Of a stretch of 53,486 nucleotides of DNA, positions 9,600-18,480 are shown one piece after another (the stretch's first letter is position 1; each line of letters begins with the position of its first letter). This DNA is from Cyanobacteria bacterium SW_9_44_58 (GTDB lineage Bacteria > Cyanobacteriota > Cyanobacteriia > Cyanobacteriales > Rubidibacteraceae), in assembly GCA_003021905.1 (NCBI GenBank), contig PXPI01000117.1:1-53486 (forward strand), read 5' to 3'. Both the position numbers and the translations under genes were made by a program. The notes under the pieces were generated by a model. The model was not told where the DNA came from. It was given only the letters and a program-made list of their open reading frames with translations, and ran no database searches.

Positions 9600-10733
9600 T
9601 TAATCGGAATTTGCCATTTGCAAACGAGTATTGACCATTTTATCCATCCATTGCTCTAAATAACGGCGATTTTCTCGTTTTTCCTCAATGTTTGCTGTAT
9701 CAAAGGGATGCGGCGCCATTCCTTTCACCGCTGCCGTGGTGACACAAAACATGGATTTTTGGAAACTGTTGCAAATTTTGACTAATAGGTCTCCTTCTCC
9801 CCGTCCTGACTGTTGATAAAATTGCCGTAAATAATCGGGGAGATAATGTCTCATATCCTGCATTAACAAGGTTGGCGGGACCCCTGCTGTGCCTGTTGCC
9901 ACAACATCGGCATGGAGAGCGCCATAGCTAAATTCTTCCTGTTGCGCTGGAATTTGATAGGCCTGAGCATTAAAAGACACTAATCCGGGGAAGGGAGCTC
10001 CTCGGAAGAAAATCGACTCCACATAGGGAACCGCCGTATCAGGAAGGAACTTTAATCCTGCTGATTCGGGAATCAGGTTATAAACTTCGCCATTGAGTTC
10101 AACGCTGTAAGTAATAGGGGTATTGGCATCAGCCACTAATCCCTGTTGAATATGATCCACCACATCCGGAATCGACTTAATTTCGCCGTTTAAGTAGCGA
10201 TCGCTGAGTTCTAGAAAAATTTTACTCATAATCGTCCAGAACTCCCCCAATCCCTTATAATAGGCCATTTGACGCATATGTTCCGGTAAAAAATCGTCAA
10301 ACACAGCATGAAAGGCCCGCATTAAGGGATTAAACTTAAATTTAGCCCGAATTAATTGATCCGCTGCCTCTCGAAACTCAGGGGTATCCAAGTAGGCATC
10401 CAAGCCACCGCCGCCATGCCACATCATGGCTCGCATGGTATATTCGGCATACTCATAATTAATGCGATCATGCCACCAATGGCGCAGCAATTTATTAAGG
10501 GTAACTTCTCCATTGAAATACTTAAAAAAGTTAAAAAAGATCAAACATTGTTCCTGGGAAATATAAATTAAGTTTTTGGCATAGGTGTCTAATACCACAC
10601 CATAACTTTTCAAAATTCCCACCACTTCTATTAAATTGCTTGGGGAATCTTTTAAAAGCGCCTCTCCTGCCTCTAGCCGATAAATATCTTGGGCAAGACG
10701 ATGTTGTGAGGGTTCAAATTGTGTAACAACCAT
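9600..10733 (-). CDS. cupB: CO2 hydration protein of the NDH-1 CO2-uptake complex, CupB (ChpX) type
   Basis: Cup proteins sit on specialised thylakoid NDH-1 complexes and convert CO2 to bicarbonate in an energised, one-way reaction. The 377-residue protein carries family blocks such as LRHWWHDRINYEYAEY, TMRAMMWHGGGGLDAYL, FHAVFDDFLPEHMRQMAYYK and GEGDLLVKICNSFQKSMFC. I favour the CupB type over CupA for three reasons: the length is close to what I recall for CupB and shorter than CupA, no cupS follows, and the ndhF-ndhD-cup set is divergent from ccmK, as I recall for the ndhF4-ndhD4-cupB set of Nostoc. It ends an operon with ndhD 47 bases upstream. The A/B assignment is inference. Confidence 0.85.
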   Translation of the reverse strand: MVVTQFEPSQHRLAQDIYRLEAGEALLKDSPSNLIEVVGILKSYGVVLDTYAKNLIYISQEQCLIFFNFFKYFNGEVTLNKLLRHWWHDRINYEYAEYTMRAMMWHGGGGLDAYLDTPEFREAADQLIRAKFKFNPLMRAFHAVFDDFLPEHMRQMAYYKGLGEFWTIMSKIFLELSDRYLNGEIKSIPDVVDHIQQGLVADANTPITYSVELNGEVYNLIPESAGLKFLPDTAVPYVESIFFRGAPFPGLVSFNAQAYQIPAQQEEFSYGALHADVVATGTAGVPPTLLMQDMRHYLPDYLRQFYQQSGRGEGDLLVKICNSFQKSMFCVTTAAVKGMAPHPFDTANIEEKRENRRYLEQWMDKMVNTRLQMANSD

Positions 10734-10780
10734 AGTTCCTAAATTGAGTTTTTAAATCTTCACATTTGGAGAAAAACTGT

Positions 10781-12325
10781 CTAAAGGCTCCTCCACCATT
10801 GCGATTCTTTGATTGATTGCCCCGGCTGTAGCAGGGAACGACTTGCTGGTCTGACTTCTGCGAGAGTTTCGGTATCAAAATTTGATAAAGACGCAGTTTG
10901 GGTTTCACTCCAACGCACTAACCAATTGGGTTGTAGCCCCAAGGTAACGATTAAAATTGCTAAAACAATGGCAGGAACATGATCTGACCAGGGAACTGCC
11001 GGTAAATTGCTAAAGGCAAGCGGTAAACGCCCAAAAAAGACACGATTGATCATCAGTAAGAAGTAAACTGCTGTTAATCCTGTTCCCACTAAGCACAATA
11101 AGGTTGCAATGGGAAAAACTGAGAAACTGCCGCGAAAGACGATAAATTCGGAAATAAACCCGGCCATTCCCGGAATACCGGCACTGGCCATGACGCCCAA
11201 AATTAACAAGCTGCCAATAATCGGCAATCCCCGTTCCGGGTTCAGTAAGCCCCGCAAGGTATCCACATCTCGGGTGCCAGTTTTCTTGCCGACGACGCCC
11301 ACTAATAGGAATAATAAGGCGGAAATTAAACCGTGACTAATCATTTGGGCAACTGCTGCTGTGAGACTAAGAGGCGTTGCCGCTGCTGCTGCCAATAAAA
11401 TATAAGCCATGTGAGCAATGGAAGAATAGGCGACCACTCGCTTCATATCTTTTTGCGCAATGGCGGCTAAGGCCCCAAATAAGGCACTCACTGCAGCCCA
11501 AATCGCCAGATAGGGAGCAAGCAGATTCCAAGCATCAGGGAATAGTCCAATCCCAAAACGCAATAAGCCATAAGTGCCCAGTTTTAGCAGCACCCCTGCT
11601 AGCAATACTGAAATCGGGGTCGATGCTTCCACGTGAGCGTCGGGAAGCCAAGTATGGAAGGGGAAAAAGGGAATTTTGATGGCAAACCCAGCCAAAAGAA
11701 TCAGCAACAGGATAATTTGACTGCTCAGAGGAAGAACTTGGGAACGTAAAACGTCGTAGTCAAAACTGGAAGCCCCAGTTAACCAAACAATGCCTAGGAA
11801 AGAGGCAAGGACTAATGCCCCCGAAATCGCTGTATAAAGTAAGAATTTAGTGGCGGCATAGCCTCGATTGGTTCCCCCCCAAATGGCAATTAGAAAATAC
11901 AGGGGGATTAACTCAACTTCATAAAACAGGAAGAATAAGAGAACATTTTGCGCTAAAAATGCCCCTGCTGTTCCTGCGGATAAAAAGAGCAATAACGCGT
12001 AATAAAAACGCGGCCGCGCCAGTTTGGTACTGCTGGTATAGATGGCAATTAACGTCAGAAAGCTATTGATAAAAATTAAGGGCAACGCTAAGCCATCGAC
12101 GCCGAGATAGTAGGTTAGTCCTAATTGGTCTAACCAGGAAAATGATTCAGAAAGAAATAACCCGCTTTGGTTGGGGTCAAATTGCAGGCCAATGGCTAGG
12201 GTGAAAGCCAGAATAATACTGCCGATGACCAAAGCTAGAGAACGGGATTTTTCTGCGAGTTGGTTGGGTAAAAAACCGATGATGATACCACCGATAACGG
12301 GTATCCAAATTAAGGCGCTAAGCAT
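10781..12325 (-). CDS. ndhD: NDH-1 subunit NdhD of the CO2-uptake type (probably NdhD4)
   Basis: This 514-residue, NuoM-like, proton-pumping antiporter subunit has about 14 membrane segments. Family marks are the Glu in FFLFYEVELIPLYFLIAIWGG, the Lys-containing helix GFAIKIPFFPFHTWLPDAH, VLLAGVLLKLGTYGLLRFG and KDMKRVVAYSSIAHM. It lies between ndhF and cupB on the same strand. That context makes it the NdhD of a CO2-uptake NDH-1 complex rather than the respiratory NdhD1/D2. The number 4 rather than 3 follows from the cupB argument and is not certain. Confidence 0.9.
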   Translation of the reverse strand: MLSALIWIPVIGGIIIGFLPNQLAEKSRSLALVIGSIILAFTLAIGLQFDPNQSGLFLSESFSWLDQLGLTYYLGVDGLALPLIFINSFLTLIAIYTSSTKLARPRFYYALLLFLSAGTAGAFLAQNVLLFFLFYEVELIPLYFLIAIWGGTNRGYAATKFLLYTAISGALVLASFLGIVWLTGASSFDYDVLRSQVLPLSSQIILLLILLAGFAIKIPFFPFHTWLPDAHVEASTPISVLLAGVLLKLGTYGLLRFGIGLFPDAWNLLAPYLAIWAAVSALFGALAAIAQKDMKRVVAYSSIAHMAYILLAAAAATPLSLTAAVAQMISHGLISALLFLLVGVVGKKTGTRDVDTLRGLLNPERGLPIIGSLLILGVMASAGIPGMAGFISEFIVFRGSFSVFPIATLLCLVGTGLTAVYFLLMINRVFFGRLPLAFSNLPAVPWSDHVPAIVLAILIVTLGLQPNWLVRWSETQTASLSNFDTETLAEVRPASRSLLQPGQSIKESQWWRSL

Positions 12326-12427
12326 ATTGATGTCTCATTCCATAATTGACGGTTAACAACAGTTGATTCATTAATGGTTTGATTAGGGTCTAGAGACATT
12401 CCAGAGAACATCTCTACTGAACAGGGG

Positions 12428-14287
12428 TTAAAACGACCAGTTAATCATCAGCATGAGTAATAATGCCCCACCAATCAAAATCGTGAGCAAGTAAAATTGG
12501 GATTGACCGGAAGCGCTATATTTCAAGCTTTGACCGCTAAAGAGAGTTCCAAAACCAACTAAATTGACAGCACCGTCAATGATGTAGCGATCGAGCCAAG
12601 CACTGAATTTTGAAGCAAGTTCCACCATTAAGACGACACTCCACCGATAAAGCCGATCTAAATAAAGGTCATAGGCCAAGAAATCTTGTAAAAATCGAGA
12701 ACTGCTCCGTACCGGTCTAACCCAAGTCCGAGGCAGGGCAATGGTGCCTCCTAAAATAACCCCGACAATGCCTGATAAAACCAAAAGGATCATTTCGGGT
12801 TGTTGCAAGACTTCTGCTGTGGTCGCTAAAGATCCGGTGCCGGCAAACCACAATTGCCAACGTTGCGGAATTAATGGGGCAAGCAGGGCAATAATAATGA
12901 CAGCGACCATGGGAAACGCCATGGGCCAGTTAACTTCGGGAGCGCGTCGGGTTTTCGGTTGCGGTTCCCCCAAAAAGACGAGGCGGAACACTCGGGTTAA
13001 GTTAATGGCACTGAGAGCATTAATAATTAAGACAAAGGCAAGCAGCCATTGCGGCAAACTATTGAAACTCTGAATCCATTGTCCCATGACCCAAAAGTTC
13101 CCCAACGGCAGTAAGACGACTAATCCAGATGCGCCTACGATATAGGAGATGGTAGTGACTGGCATTTTGGACCAGAGTCCCCCCATTTGGGTAATATTTT
13201 GGTCGTTGGTGGTGAGAATAATGGAACCGACACTCATAAACATGAGGGTTTTCGCGATCGCGTGAATTAACAGCAGTAACAGGGCTATATCCAACCGCCC
13301 CAATCCCACTGCAACAAAGACTAAGCCTAAATAAGCGCTAGTGGAGTGAGAAAGCGCCCGTTTCAGGTCAATCTGCGCGATCGCGACGAAAGAAGCGCCA
13401 ATGGCGGTCACTAAACCAATCGCCATCAAGACTTCTTTAACAATCGGCGATAGTTCAAAAATGGGGTGCAGTTTAATTAAGACATAGGCCCCAGAGGTAA
13501 CCACAATGGAATTTCGCATTAAAGAAGCCGGACTGGGTGCTTCCATAGCTTCATCCAGCCACAAATTGAGGGGGAATTGGGCGCATTTGCCCACAGGCCC
13601 AGCAATTAATGCCAATCCTAATAACGTAGCGCTCCAGGGGGCTAAATTGGCGGTTTCAGTCCATTCCCCGATTTCGGTAAAGGTCAAGCCAACGCCATAA
13701 CTGGAAAGGGCAACCACTCCCATCAGTAAAATAATGTCGCCAACGCGCTTGGTTAGAAATGCATCTCGCGCGGCAGTCACCACTAAAGGCTGAGCATACC
13801 AAAACCCAACCAATAAGTAGGTGGAAAGGGTTAATAATTCCAGCAAGCCATAACTTAAGAGTAAGGAATCACTGAGAGCAATCCCGGATAAGGCGGCCTC
13901 AAAAAAGCCCATTAAGCCAAAAAATCGCGCGAGGGACCAATCTTTTTCCATGTACCCCAAGCCATAAATTAGGGTCACCAGACTTACACTTGTCACTAAT
14001 GCTAATGCCCCTAAACTAACTGGGGAAATTTCCATCGCTAAGGTCAGGTCTAGGTCAGCCACGTTTAACCAATGCCAAACCATTTGCTGCGGCGCTTTGC
14101 CCCACGTGAGGATAAAGACCAGCGATCCATGGAGGAACGCGATCGCGCTCATTAATAAATTGATATAAGCCGCCGGTCTCGGACCTGTACGACGAATGAG
14201 CCGCATTGCCCAAGGCAGGGTCAGCATTGCGCCGATTAATCCATAGAACGGAATAAACCAAGTTGTTTGTACTAATAAATTACCCAT
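12428..14287 (-). CDS. ndhF: NDH-1 subunit NdhF of the CO2-uptake type (probably NdhF4)
   Basis: This 619-residue, NuoL-like subunit is the first gene of the ndhF-ndhD-cupB operon. Marks are LLSYGLLELLTLSTYLLVGF, FLTKRVGDIILLMG, KCAQFPLNLWLDEAMEAPS and DLKRALSHSTSAYLGL, with many membrane helices to the C-terminus. The NdhF3/F4 family is shorter at the C-terminus than NdhF1. ATG 14287 gives MGNLLVQTTWF. Its 777-base upstream region is shared with ccmK2, so the CO2-uptake and carboxysome operons start back to back. Confidence 0.9.
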   Translation of the reverse strand: MGNLLVQTTWFIPFYGLIGAMLTLPWAMRLIRRTGPRPAAYINLLMSAIAFLHGSLVFILTWGKAPQQMVWHWLNVADLDLTLAMEISPVSLGALALVTSVSLVTLIYGLGYMEKDWSLARFFGLMGFFEAALSGIALSDSLLLSYGLLELLTLSTYLLVGFWYAQPLVVTAARDAFLTKRVGDIILLMGVVALSSYGVGLTFTEIGEWTETANLAPWSATLLGLALIAGPVGKCAQFPLNLWLDEAMEAPSPASLMRNSIVVTSGAYVLIKLHPIFELSPIVKEVLMAIGLVTAIGASFVAIAQIDLKRALSHSTSAYLGLVFVAVGLGRLDIALLLLLIHAIAKTLMFMSVGSIILTTNDQNITQMGGLWSKMPVTTISYIVGASGLVVLLPLGNFWVMGQWIQSFNSLPQWLLAFVLIINALSAINLTRVFRLVFLGEPQPKTRRAPEVNWPMAFPMVAVIIIALLAPLIPQRWQLWFAGTGSLATTAEVLQQPEMILLVLSGIVGVILGGTIALPRTWVRPVRSSSRFLQDFLAYDLYLDRLYRWSVVLMVELASKFSAWLDRYIIDGAVNLVGFGTLFSGQSLKYSASGQSQFYLLTILIGGALLLMLMINWSF

Positions 14288-15064
14288 ACAAAAAAGTTCC
14301 CTTTACTAGTCGTATTAATTTTCATTAATTTTTGTTGGCTTACTTTGTCATTTTGATGTCTTTGCCTAAAACTCCTTTGATAGTTTTAATCCCATTCTTA
14401 AAAATAAGTAGCAGATTATTCACTACTTTTTGATATTAATTGCTCTATTTTCCTAATATTTTTTAGGGAAAATAAAAAATAATAATTCTTCTTGTAAACA
14501 TTGATAAAAATAATACTAGAAATAATGAGTTTTTCGATTAAATTGTATTTAATATCCTCTCATTGCCTCATTGTAAACAGCATTTAGTCATTTAGGATAA
14601 CACTTTCTTAATAATTCAATTGGCACCAGCTAAGTTGTTGATAACTTAAATTTGGATTGGTTTCGAGCTCAATGAGCAATTGGTCCTCCACGACTTAGTC
14701 TTCCTTAAGGAATTATAAAACAGTTCTGTGTCGATCAATCACCCCCTATATCCTAGTAAGGATTGTCATAACCTATCACCATTAAAAGATATTAAACTGA
14801 CCAATTGGAAAAAATTATAATCGTTTATATTGTCAAAAGCGACAATGTCATTTATGCTTTTTTCTGGTAGGGCAAATAACCTACCCGTCAAGACTGAGTG
14901 CACCAAGTTGTTTGAAGAGAGCTTAGTGTTGCCTCATATAAGGGGGAATTCCCGTATTCCAGAGAACTGGAGACAGCATCTGGGATCAACTTCCTCTAGT
15001 TCGGTGCTAGTTTTTGACGTCTTATATAAACAAATGTATAGCTTGAGAATCGAGGAAAACAAAA
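14288..15064. promoter_or_regulatory. Divergent ndhF-ccmK2 intergenic region
   Basis: This 777-base, AT-rich region lies between two divergent CO2-concentrating operons and must hold promoters for both. A candidate sigma-70 promoter for the ccm operon is TTGACG (15014-15019), a 17-base spacer, and TATAGC (15037-15042). It would give a very short leader before the GAGGA site at 15052-15056. Part of the region (about 14380-14560) is extremely AT-rich. No clear CcmR or CmpR operator and no credible gene was seen; a frame opening at 14830 overlaps ccmK2 and looks spurious. Confidence 0.45.
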
Positions 15065-15370
15065 ATGCCAATTGCGGTTGGAATGATAGAAACCCTCGGC
15101 TTTCCCGCAGTCGTGGAAGCAGCCGATGCGATGGTCAAAGCAGCCCGAGTAACATTAGTGGGCTATGAAAAAATTGGAACCGGCCGGGTCACCGTAATTG
15201 TTCGCGGTGATGTTTCGGAAGTGCAAGCCTCGGTGACTGCTGGTGTCGATTCTGCAAACCGAGTTAATGGGGGTGAAGTGCTATCAACGCATATTATTGC
15301 CCGTCCACACGAAAACTTAGAGTACGTCCTACCCATTCGCTATACCGAGGCAGTGGAACAATTCCGATAG
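15065..15370 (+). CDS. ccmK2: Carboxysome shell hexamer protein CcmK2
   Basis: This 101-residue, single-BMC-domain protein forms hexamers that tile the facets of the beta-carboxysome shell. The start [20 protein letters not shown], the central-pore motif KIGT and the conserved [16 protein letters not shown] are all present. The short length and first position match ccmK2 of the Synechocystis-type ccmK2-ccmK1-ccmL-ccmM-ccmN operon. A GAGGA ribosome site precedes ATG 15065. Long stretches are identical at DNA level to the following ccmK1. Confidence 0.95.
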   Translation: MPIAVGMIETLGFPAVVEAADAMVKAARVTLVGYEKIGTGRVTVIVRGDVSEVQASVTAGVDSANRVNGGEVLSTHIIARPHENLEYVLPIRYTEAVEQFR

Positions 15371-15538
15371 AATAAGGGGGGCATTTCAATTTGAATAATC
15401 ATCGTTAGTCAAGCCAACTCCTCAATCCCTTGAGTCAGAGCGCTTGAGATGTCCCCCGATGGATGATTAAATTAATGTAGTAAATCGATAATGATCATCC
15501 CAAAGTGATCCCACAATTCCCAGGAGGAAATTTATTTT
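15371..15538 (+). promoter_or_regulatory. ccmK2-ccmK1 spacer with stem structures
   Basis: In this 168-base spacer GGGGGGCAT (15376-15384) can pair with ATGTCCCCC (15449-15457) around a smaller hairpin CTCAA-TCCC-TTGAG (15421-15434). It may be an RNA processing, stability or attenuation site that sets the CcmK2:CcmK1 ratio. A clear AGGAGG site for ccmK1 lies at about 15522-15527. Confidence 0.4.
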
Positions 15539-15886
15539 ATGGCAGTTGCAGTAGGAATGATAGAAACCCTCGGCTTTCCCGCAGTTGTGGAAGCAGCCGA
15601 CGCCATGGTTAAGGCCGCCCGAGTAACATTAGTGGGCTATGAAAAAATTGGAACCGGTCGGGTCACGGTAATCGTGCGCGGCGATGTTTCAGAAGTACAA
15701 GCCTCGATAAGTGCCGGTACCGAATCCGTTAAGCGAGTCAATGGCGGTCAGGTGTTATCAACGCACATTATTGCTCGTCCTCACGAGAACTTGGAATATG
15801 TTCTGCCCATCCGTTATACCGAAGAAGTAGAACAATTCCGAGAAGGCATGGGGACACCGCGTAACATAACTCGTACTAGCCAGTAA
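15539..15886 (+). CDS. ccmK1: Carboxysome shell hexamer protein CcmK1
   Basis: This 115-residue BMC-domain shell protein is nearly identical to CcmK2 through the core, including the KIGT pore motif. It has an added C-terminal tail ([15 protein letters not shown]) as is known for CcmK1. It diverges from CcmK2 mainly in the segment after DVSEVQAS and in the tail. The shared core suggests a recent duplication or gene conversion. It is 13 bases upstream of ccmL. Confidence 0.95.
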   Translation: MAVAVGMIETLGFPAVVEAADAMVKAARVTLVGYEKIGTGRVTVIVRGDVSEVQASISAGTESVKRVNGGQVLSTHIIARPHENLEYVLPIRYTEEVEQFREGMGTPRNITRTSQ

Positions 15887-15899
15887 GCCGCAGCGAGTT

Positions 15900-16190
15900 A
15901 TGCAAATGGCTCAAGTTCGCGGGACAGTCGTGGGCACCCAAAAGTTGTCCAGTCTCACGGGTGTAAAATTGCTTTTATTGCAGTTTATTGATGAAAACGG
16001 CGAACTGCTTCCAAAATATGAAGTAGCCGCCGATCCAGTCGGTGCAGGACTAGGGGAATGGGTATTAGTGAACCGAGGCAGTGCTGCGCGTCAAGAAGAT
16101 CGTCATCAAAACCGTCCCCTTGATGCCATGGTTGTTGCCATCATTGATACCGTTACAGTCAATAATCGCCGACTATATGATGGATCGTAA
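15900..16190 (+). CDS. ccmL: Carboxysome vertex protein CcmL
   Basis: This 96-residue protein of the EutN/CcmL family forms pentamers that cap the vertices of the icosahedral shell. The N-terminus MQMAQVRGTVVGTQKLSSL and the core TGVKLLLLQFIDENGE are diagnostic, followed by DPVGAGLGEWVLVNRGSAAR. ATG 15900 fits the family pattern (MQ-A-V-GTVV); the ATG at 15906 is two codons in. It is translated closely behind ccmK1. Confidence 0.95.
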   Translation: MQMAQVRGTVVGTQKLSSLTGVKLLLLQFIDENGELLPKYEVAADPVGAGLGEWVLVNRGSAARQEDRHQNRPLDAMVVAIIDTVTVNNRRLYDGS

Positions 16191-16268
16191 TAAATTAGGC
16201 AAGTAAAAATTATTAACGTTTTGTCGCTATCTAAAAACGAAGCGTTTATCTGTTAGGAGGAATAGACA

Positions 16269-18371
16269 ATGGTAGTCCGCAGTCAAGCGGCTCCCCCCAC
16301 TCCTTGGTCAAAAGCTCTTGCTGAACCTCAAATTGACGAAAGTGCTTATGTTCATTCTTTCTCCAATATTATTGGCGATGTCCGAGTCGGACCAGAGGTG
16401 CTGGTAGCGCCAGGAACCTCAATTCGGGCTGATGAAGGATCGCCGTTTTCCATTGGGGAAAGTACGAATATCCAAGACGGCGTCGTCATTCACGGTTTAG
16501 AGAAAGGGCGTGTGGTGGGGGATGACCAACAAAAATATTCGGTTTGGATTGGAGAAGATACCTGTATTACTCACATGGCTCTGATTCATGGGCCTTGTTA
16601 TATTGGCAATCATTGCTTTATCGGCTTCCGTTCCACCGTCTTTAATGCTCGGGTTGGCAATGATTGCATTGTGATGATGCATGCCCTGATTCAAGACGTG
16701 GAAATTCCACAGGGGAAGTATATCCCGTCTGGAACAGTTATCACCAATCAACAGCAAGCGGATCGCTTACCCGATGTACAAGAATCGGATCGGCAATTTG
16801 CTCACCATGTGGTTGAGATTAATGAAGCCCTGCGCGCTGGTTATCAATGTGCCACTGATGCTAGTTGCATTACGCAAGTGAGAAATGAAGTCCATGGCAC
16901 GCAAGCTAATGGTAACGGGAATGGGGCAAAGGCAAATCAGCAAACTCGTTCAGCTCAGTCCAACAAGCAAGGGCCAAGGAGTAGGAGCAATCAACAACAG
17001 GAGGGAACTAAGTTGAAACAAGAAGCGATCGATCAAGTCCGATGGCTGTTGCAAGAAGGGTATCAAATTGGAACGGAACATGCCGATGAACGTCGTTTCC
17101 GTCGCAATTCCTGGCAAGGTTGCGCTCCGATTAAAGATCAGCAAGAAAACAAGGTCATTGCCGATCTCGAAGCATGCTTAGCCGAACATGAAGGAGAATA
17201 TGTCAGGTTAATCGGCATTGATCCGAAAGCACGGCGGCGCGTGTTGGAAACAACCATTCAGACACCGCAAGACAAGCCTAGTCAAAATCGAAGCTATCGT
17301 GCCGGGAATGATGCTCGTCAGCAACAAGCCGGCAGAAATCAAGGCAATCAAAATTATCAATCCGGCCAAGTTTCCAGCCAAACGTTAAACAGTTCGACAA
17401 CGGAACAAGTTCGTTCCTTACTGGCGCAAAGATATCACATTGGCGTCGAACATGCCGATGAACGCCGTTTCCGTCGCAATTCCTGGCAAAACGGCGCTCC
17501 TATTCAAAGCCAGCGTGTTAATGATGCCATTTCAGAATTAGAAGCTTGCTTGGCGGAATATCACAACGAGTATGTTCGTTTAATCGGCATTGACCCGAAA
17601 GCCAAACGGCGCGTATTGGAAACCCTCATTCAGGAACCGTCGCAAAATGGCGCCTCTGGAAGCAATAAGGGAAGTCGTCAAGGCTCCTCTCAAAGCAATG
17701 CCAACCGCAGTCAACAACAAAGCCAACAACTCAAAAAGGAAATTGATCAACAAGTGCGATCCCTGTTGAGCCAAGGTTACAGTATTGGTGTGGAACATGC
17801 CAATAAGCGCCGTTTCCGTCTGAATTCCTGGCAAAATGGCGGGTTGCTGGAAGGCAATGCCAATCAAGTTCTTTCAGAATTGAAAGCTCGTTTAGCCCAA
17901 CACAGCAACGAGTATGTCCGTTTGGTGGGGATTGACACCAAAGCCAAGCGTCGCGTGGTAGAAACCTTAATTCAGCAACCGGATCAAGAAGCTAGTTCCA
18001 ATCAGCAGTCTCAGGGCAGTTCCAGCTCCCAAAGCAGTAACCGCAGTTCTAATAATAGCAACAGCCAACAACGCTCTAAGCAACATAATGGGGGCAAAGC
18101 GAGCAGCAGTTTAGACCAAAATACGGTGGAACAAGTGCGATCGCTGCTCCAGCAAGGCTATAAAATCGGAACCGAACATGCCAATAAGCGACGTTTCAGT
18201 CTCAACTCTTGGCAAAATTGCGCTCCCATTGAAAGCACCCGTGAAGGAGAAGTGCTATCAGCCTTAGAAGACTGTTTAGCTGAGCATCAAGGAGAATATG
18301 TCCGCTTAGTGGGCATTGATCCCAAAGCGAAACGACGGGTGTTAGAAACAACCATTCAGCACCCGGCTTAA
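16269..18371 (+). CDS. ccmM: Carboxysome scaffold CcmM with gamma-carbonic anhydrase domain and four SSUL repeats
   Basis: CcmM condenses Rubisco and links it to the shell. Residues 1-210 form a left-handed beta-helix gamma-carbonic anhydrase domain. The zinc ligands are His75, His102 and His107, and Cys194 and Cys200 form the pair known to be needed as a disulfide for activity, so the domain is probably active. Four Rubisco-small-subunit-like (SSUL) modules follow at about 250-334, 376-457, 490-577 and 617-700, each ending in a YVRL-GID-KA-RRV-ET pattern and joined by Gln/Ser/Asn-rich linkers. An internal start at Leu249 probably gives a short form. The length of 700 residues fits four-repeat CcmM proteins. 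An AGGAGG site precedes ATG 16269. Confidence 0.96.
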   Translation: MVVRSQAAPPTPWSKALAEPQIDESAYVHSFSNIIGDVRVGPEVLVAPGTSIRADEGSPFSIGESTNIQDGVVIHGLEKGRVVGDDQQKYSVWIGEDTCITHMALIHGPCYIGNHCFIGFRSTVFNARVGNDCIVMMHALIQDVEIPQGKYIPSGTVITNQQQADRLPDVQESDRQFAHHVVEINEALRAGYQCATDASCITQVRNEVHGTQANGNGNGAKANQQTRSAQSNKQGPRSRSNQQQEGTKLKQEAIDQVRWLLQEGYQIGTEHADERRFRRNSWQGCAPIKDQQENKVIADLEACLAEHEGEYVRLIGIDPKARRRVLETTIQTPQDKPSQNRSYRAGNDARQQQAGRNQGNQNYQSGQVSSQTLNSSTTEQVRSLLAQRYHIGVEHADERRFRRNSWQNGAPIQSQRVNDAISELEACLAEYHNEYVRLIGIDPKAKRRVLETLIQEPSQNGASGSNKGSRQGSSQSNANRSQQQSQQLKKEIDQQVRSLLSQGYSIGVEHANKRRFRLNSWQNGGLLEGNANQVLSELKARLAQHSNEYVRLVGIDTKAKRRVVETLIQQPDQEASSNQQSQGSSSSQSSNRSSNNSNSQQRSKQHNGGKASSSLDQNTVEQVRSLLQQGYKIGTEHANKRRFSLNSWQNCAPIESTREGEVLSALEDCLAEHQGEYVRLVGIDPKAKRRVLETTIQHPA
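16999..17015 (+). promoter_or_regulatory. Internal ribosome site and TTG start for the short CcmM form
   Basis: Within ccmM, AGGAGGG (16999-17005) is followed after seven bases by an in-frame TTG (17013-17015, codon 249), just before the first SSUL module. It would yield a 452-residue protein with only the four SSUL modules. This matches the known short CcmM (M35 in Synechococcus, M52-like in Synechocystis), made by internal translation initiation. Confidence 0.75.
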
Positions 18372-18480
18372 GTAGATTCGCCATCGGGAGGCTACTTGCC
18401 ATAAGCCGGTAGCGAACTCCTGATTGCTGAATTTAGATTTTTTGTAAACCTCTATGGAAGCCATTTAGTGGCTGAGTGCC

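Noticed and set aside
14830-15168. Open frame of 112 codons in front of and into ccmK2
   Set aside because: It overlaps the start of ccmK2 in another frame, has no recognisable protein features, and lies in the expected promoter and leader region.
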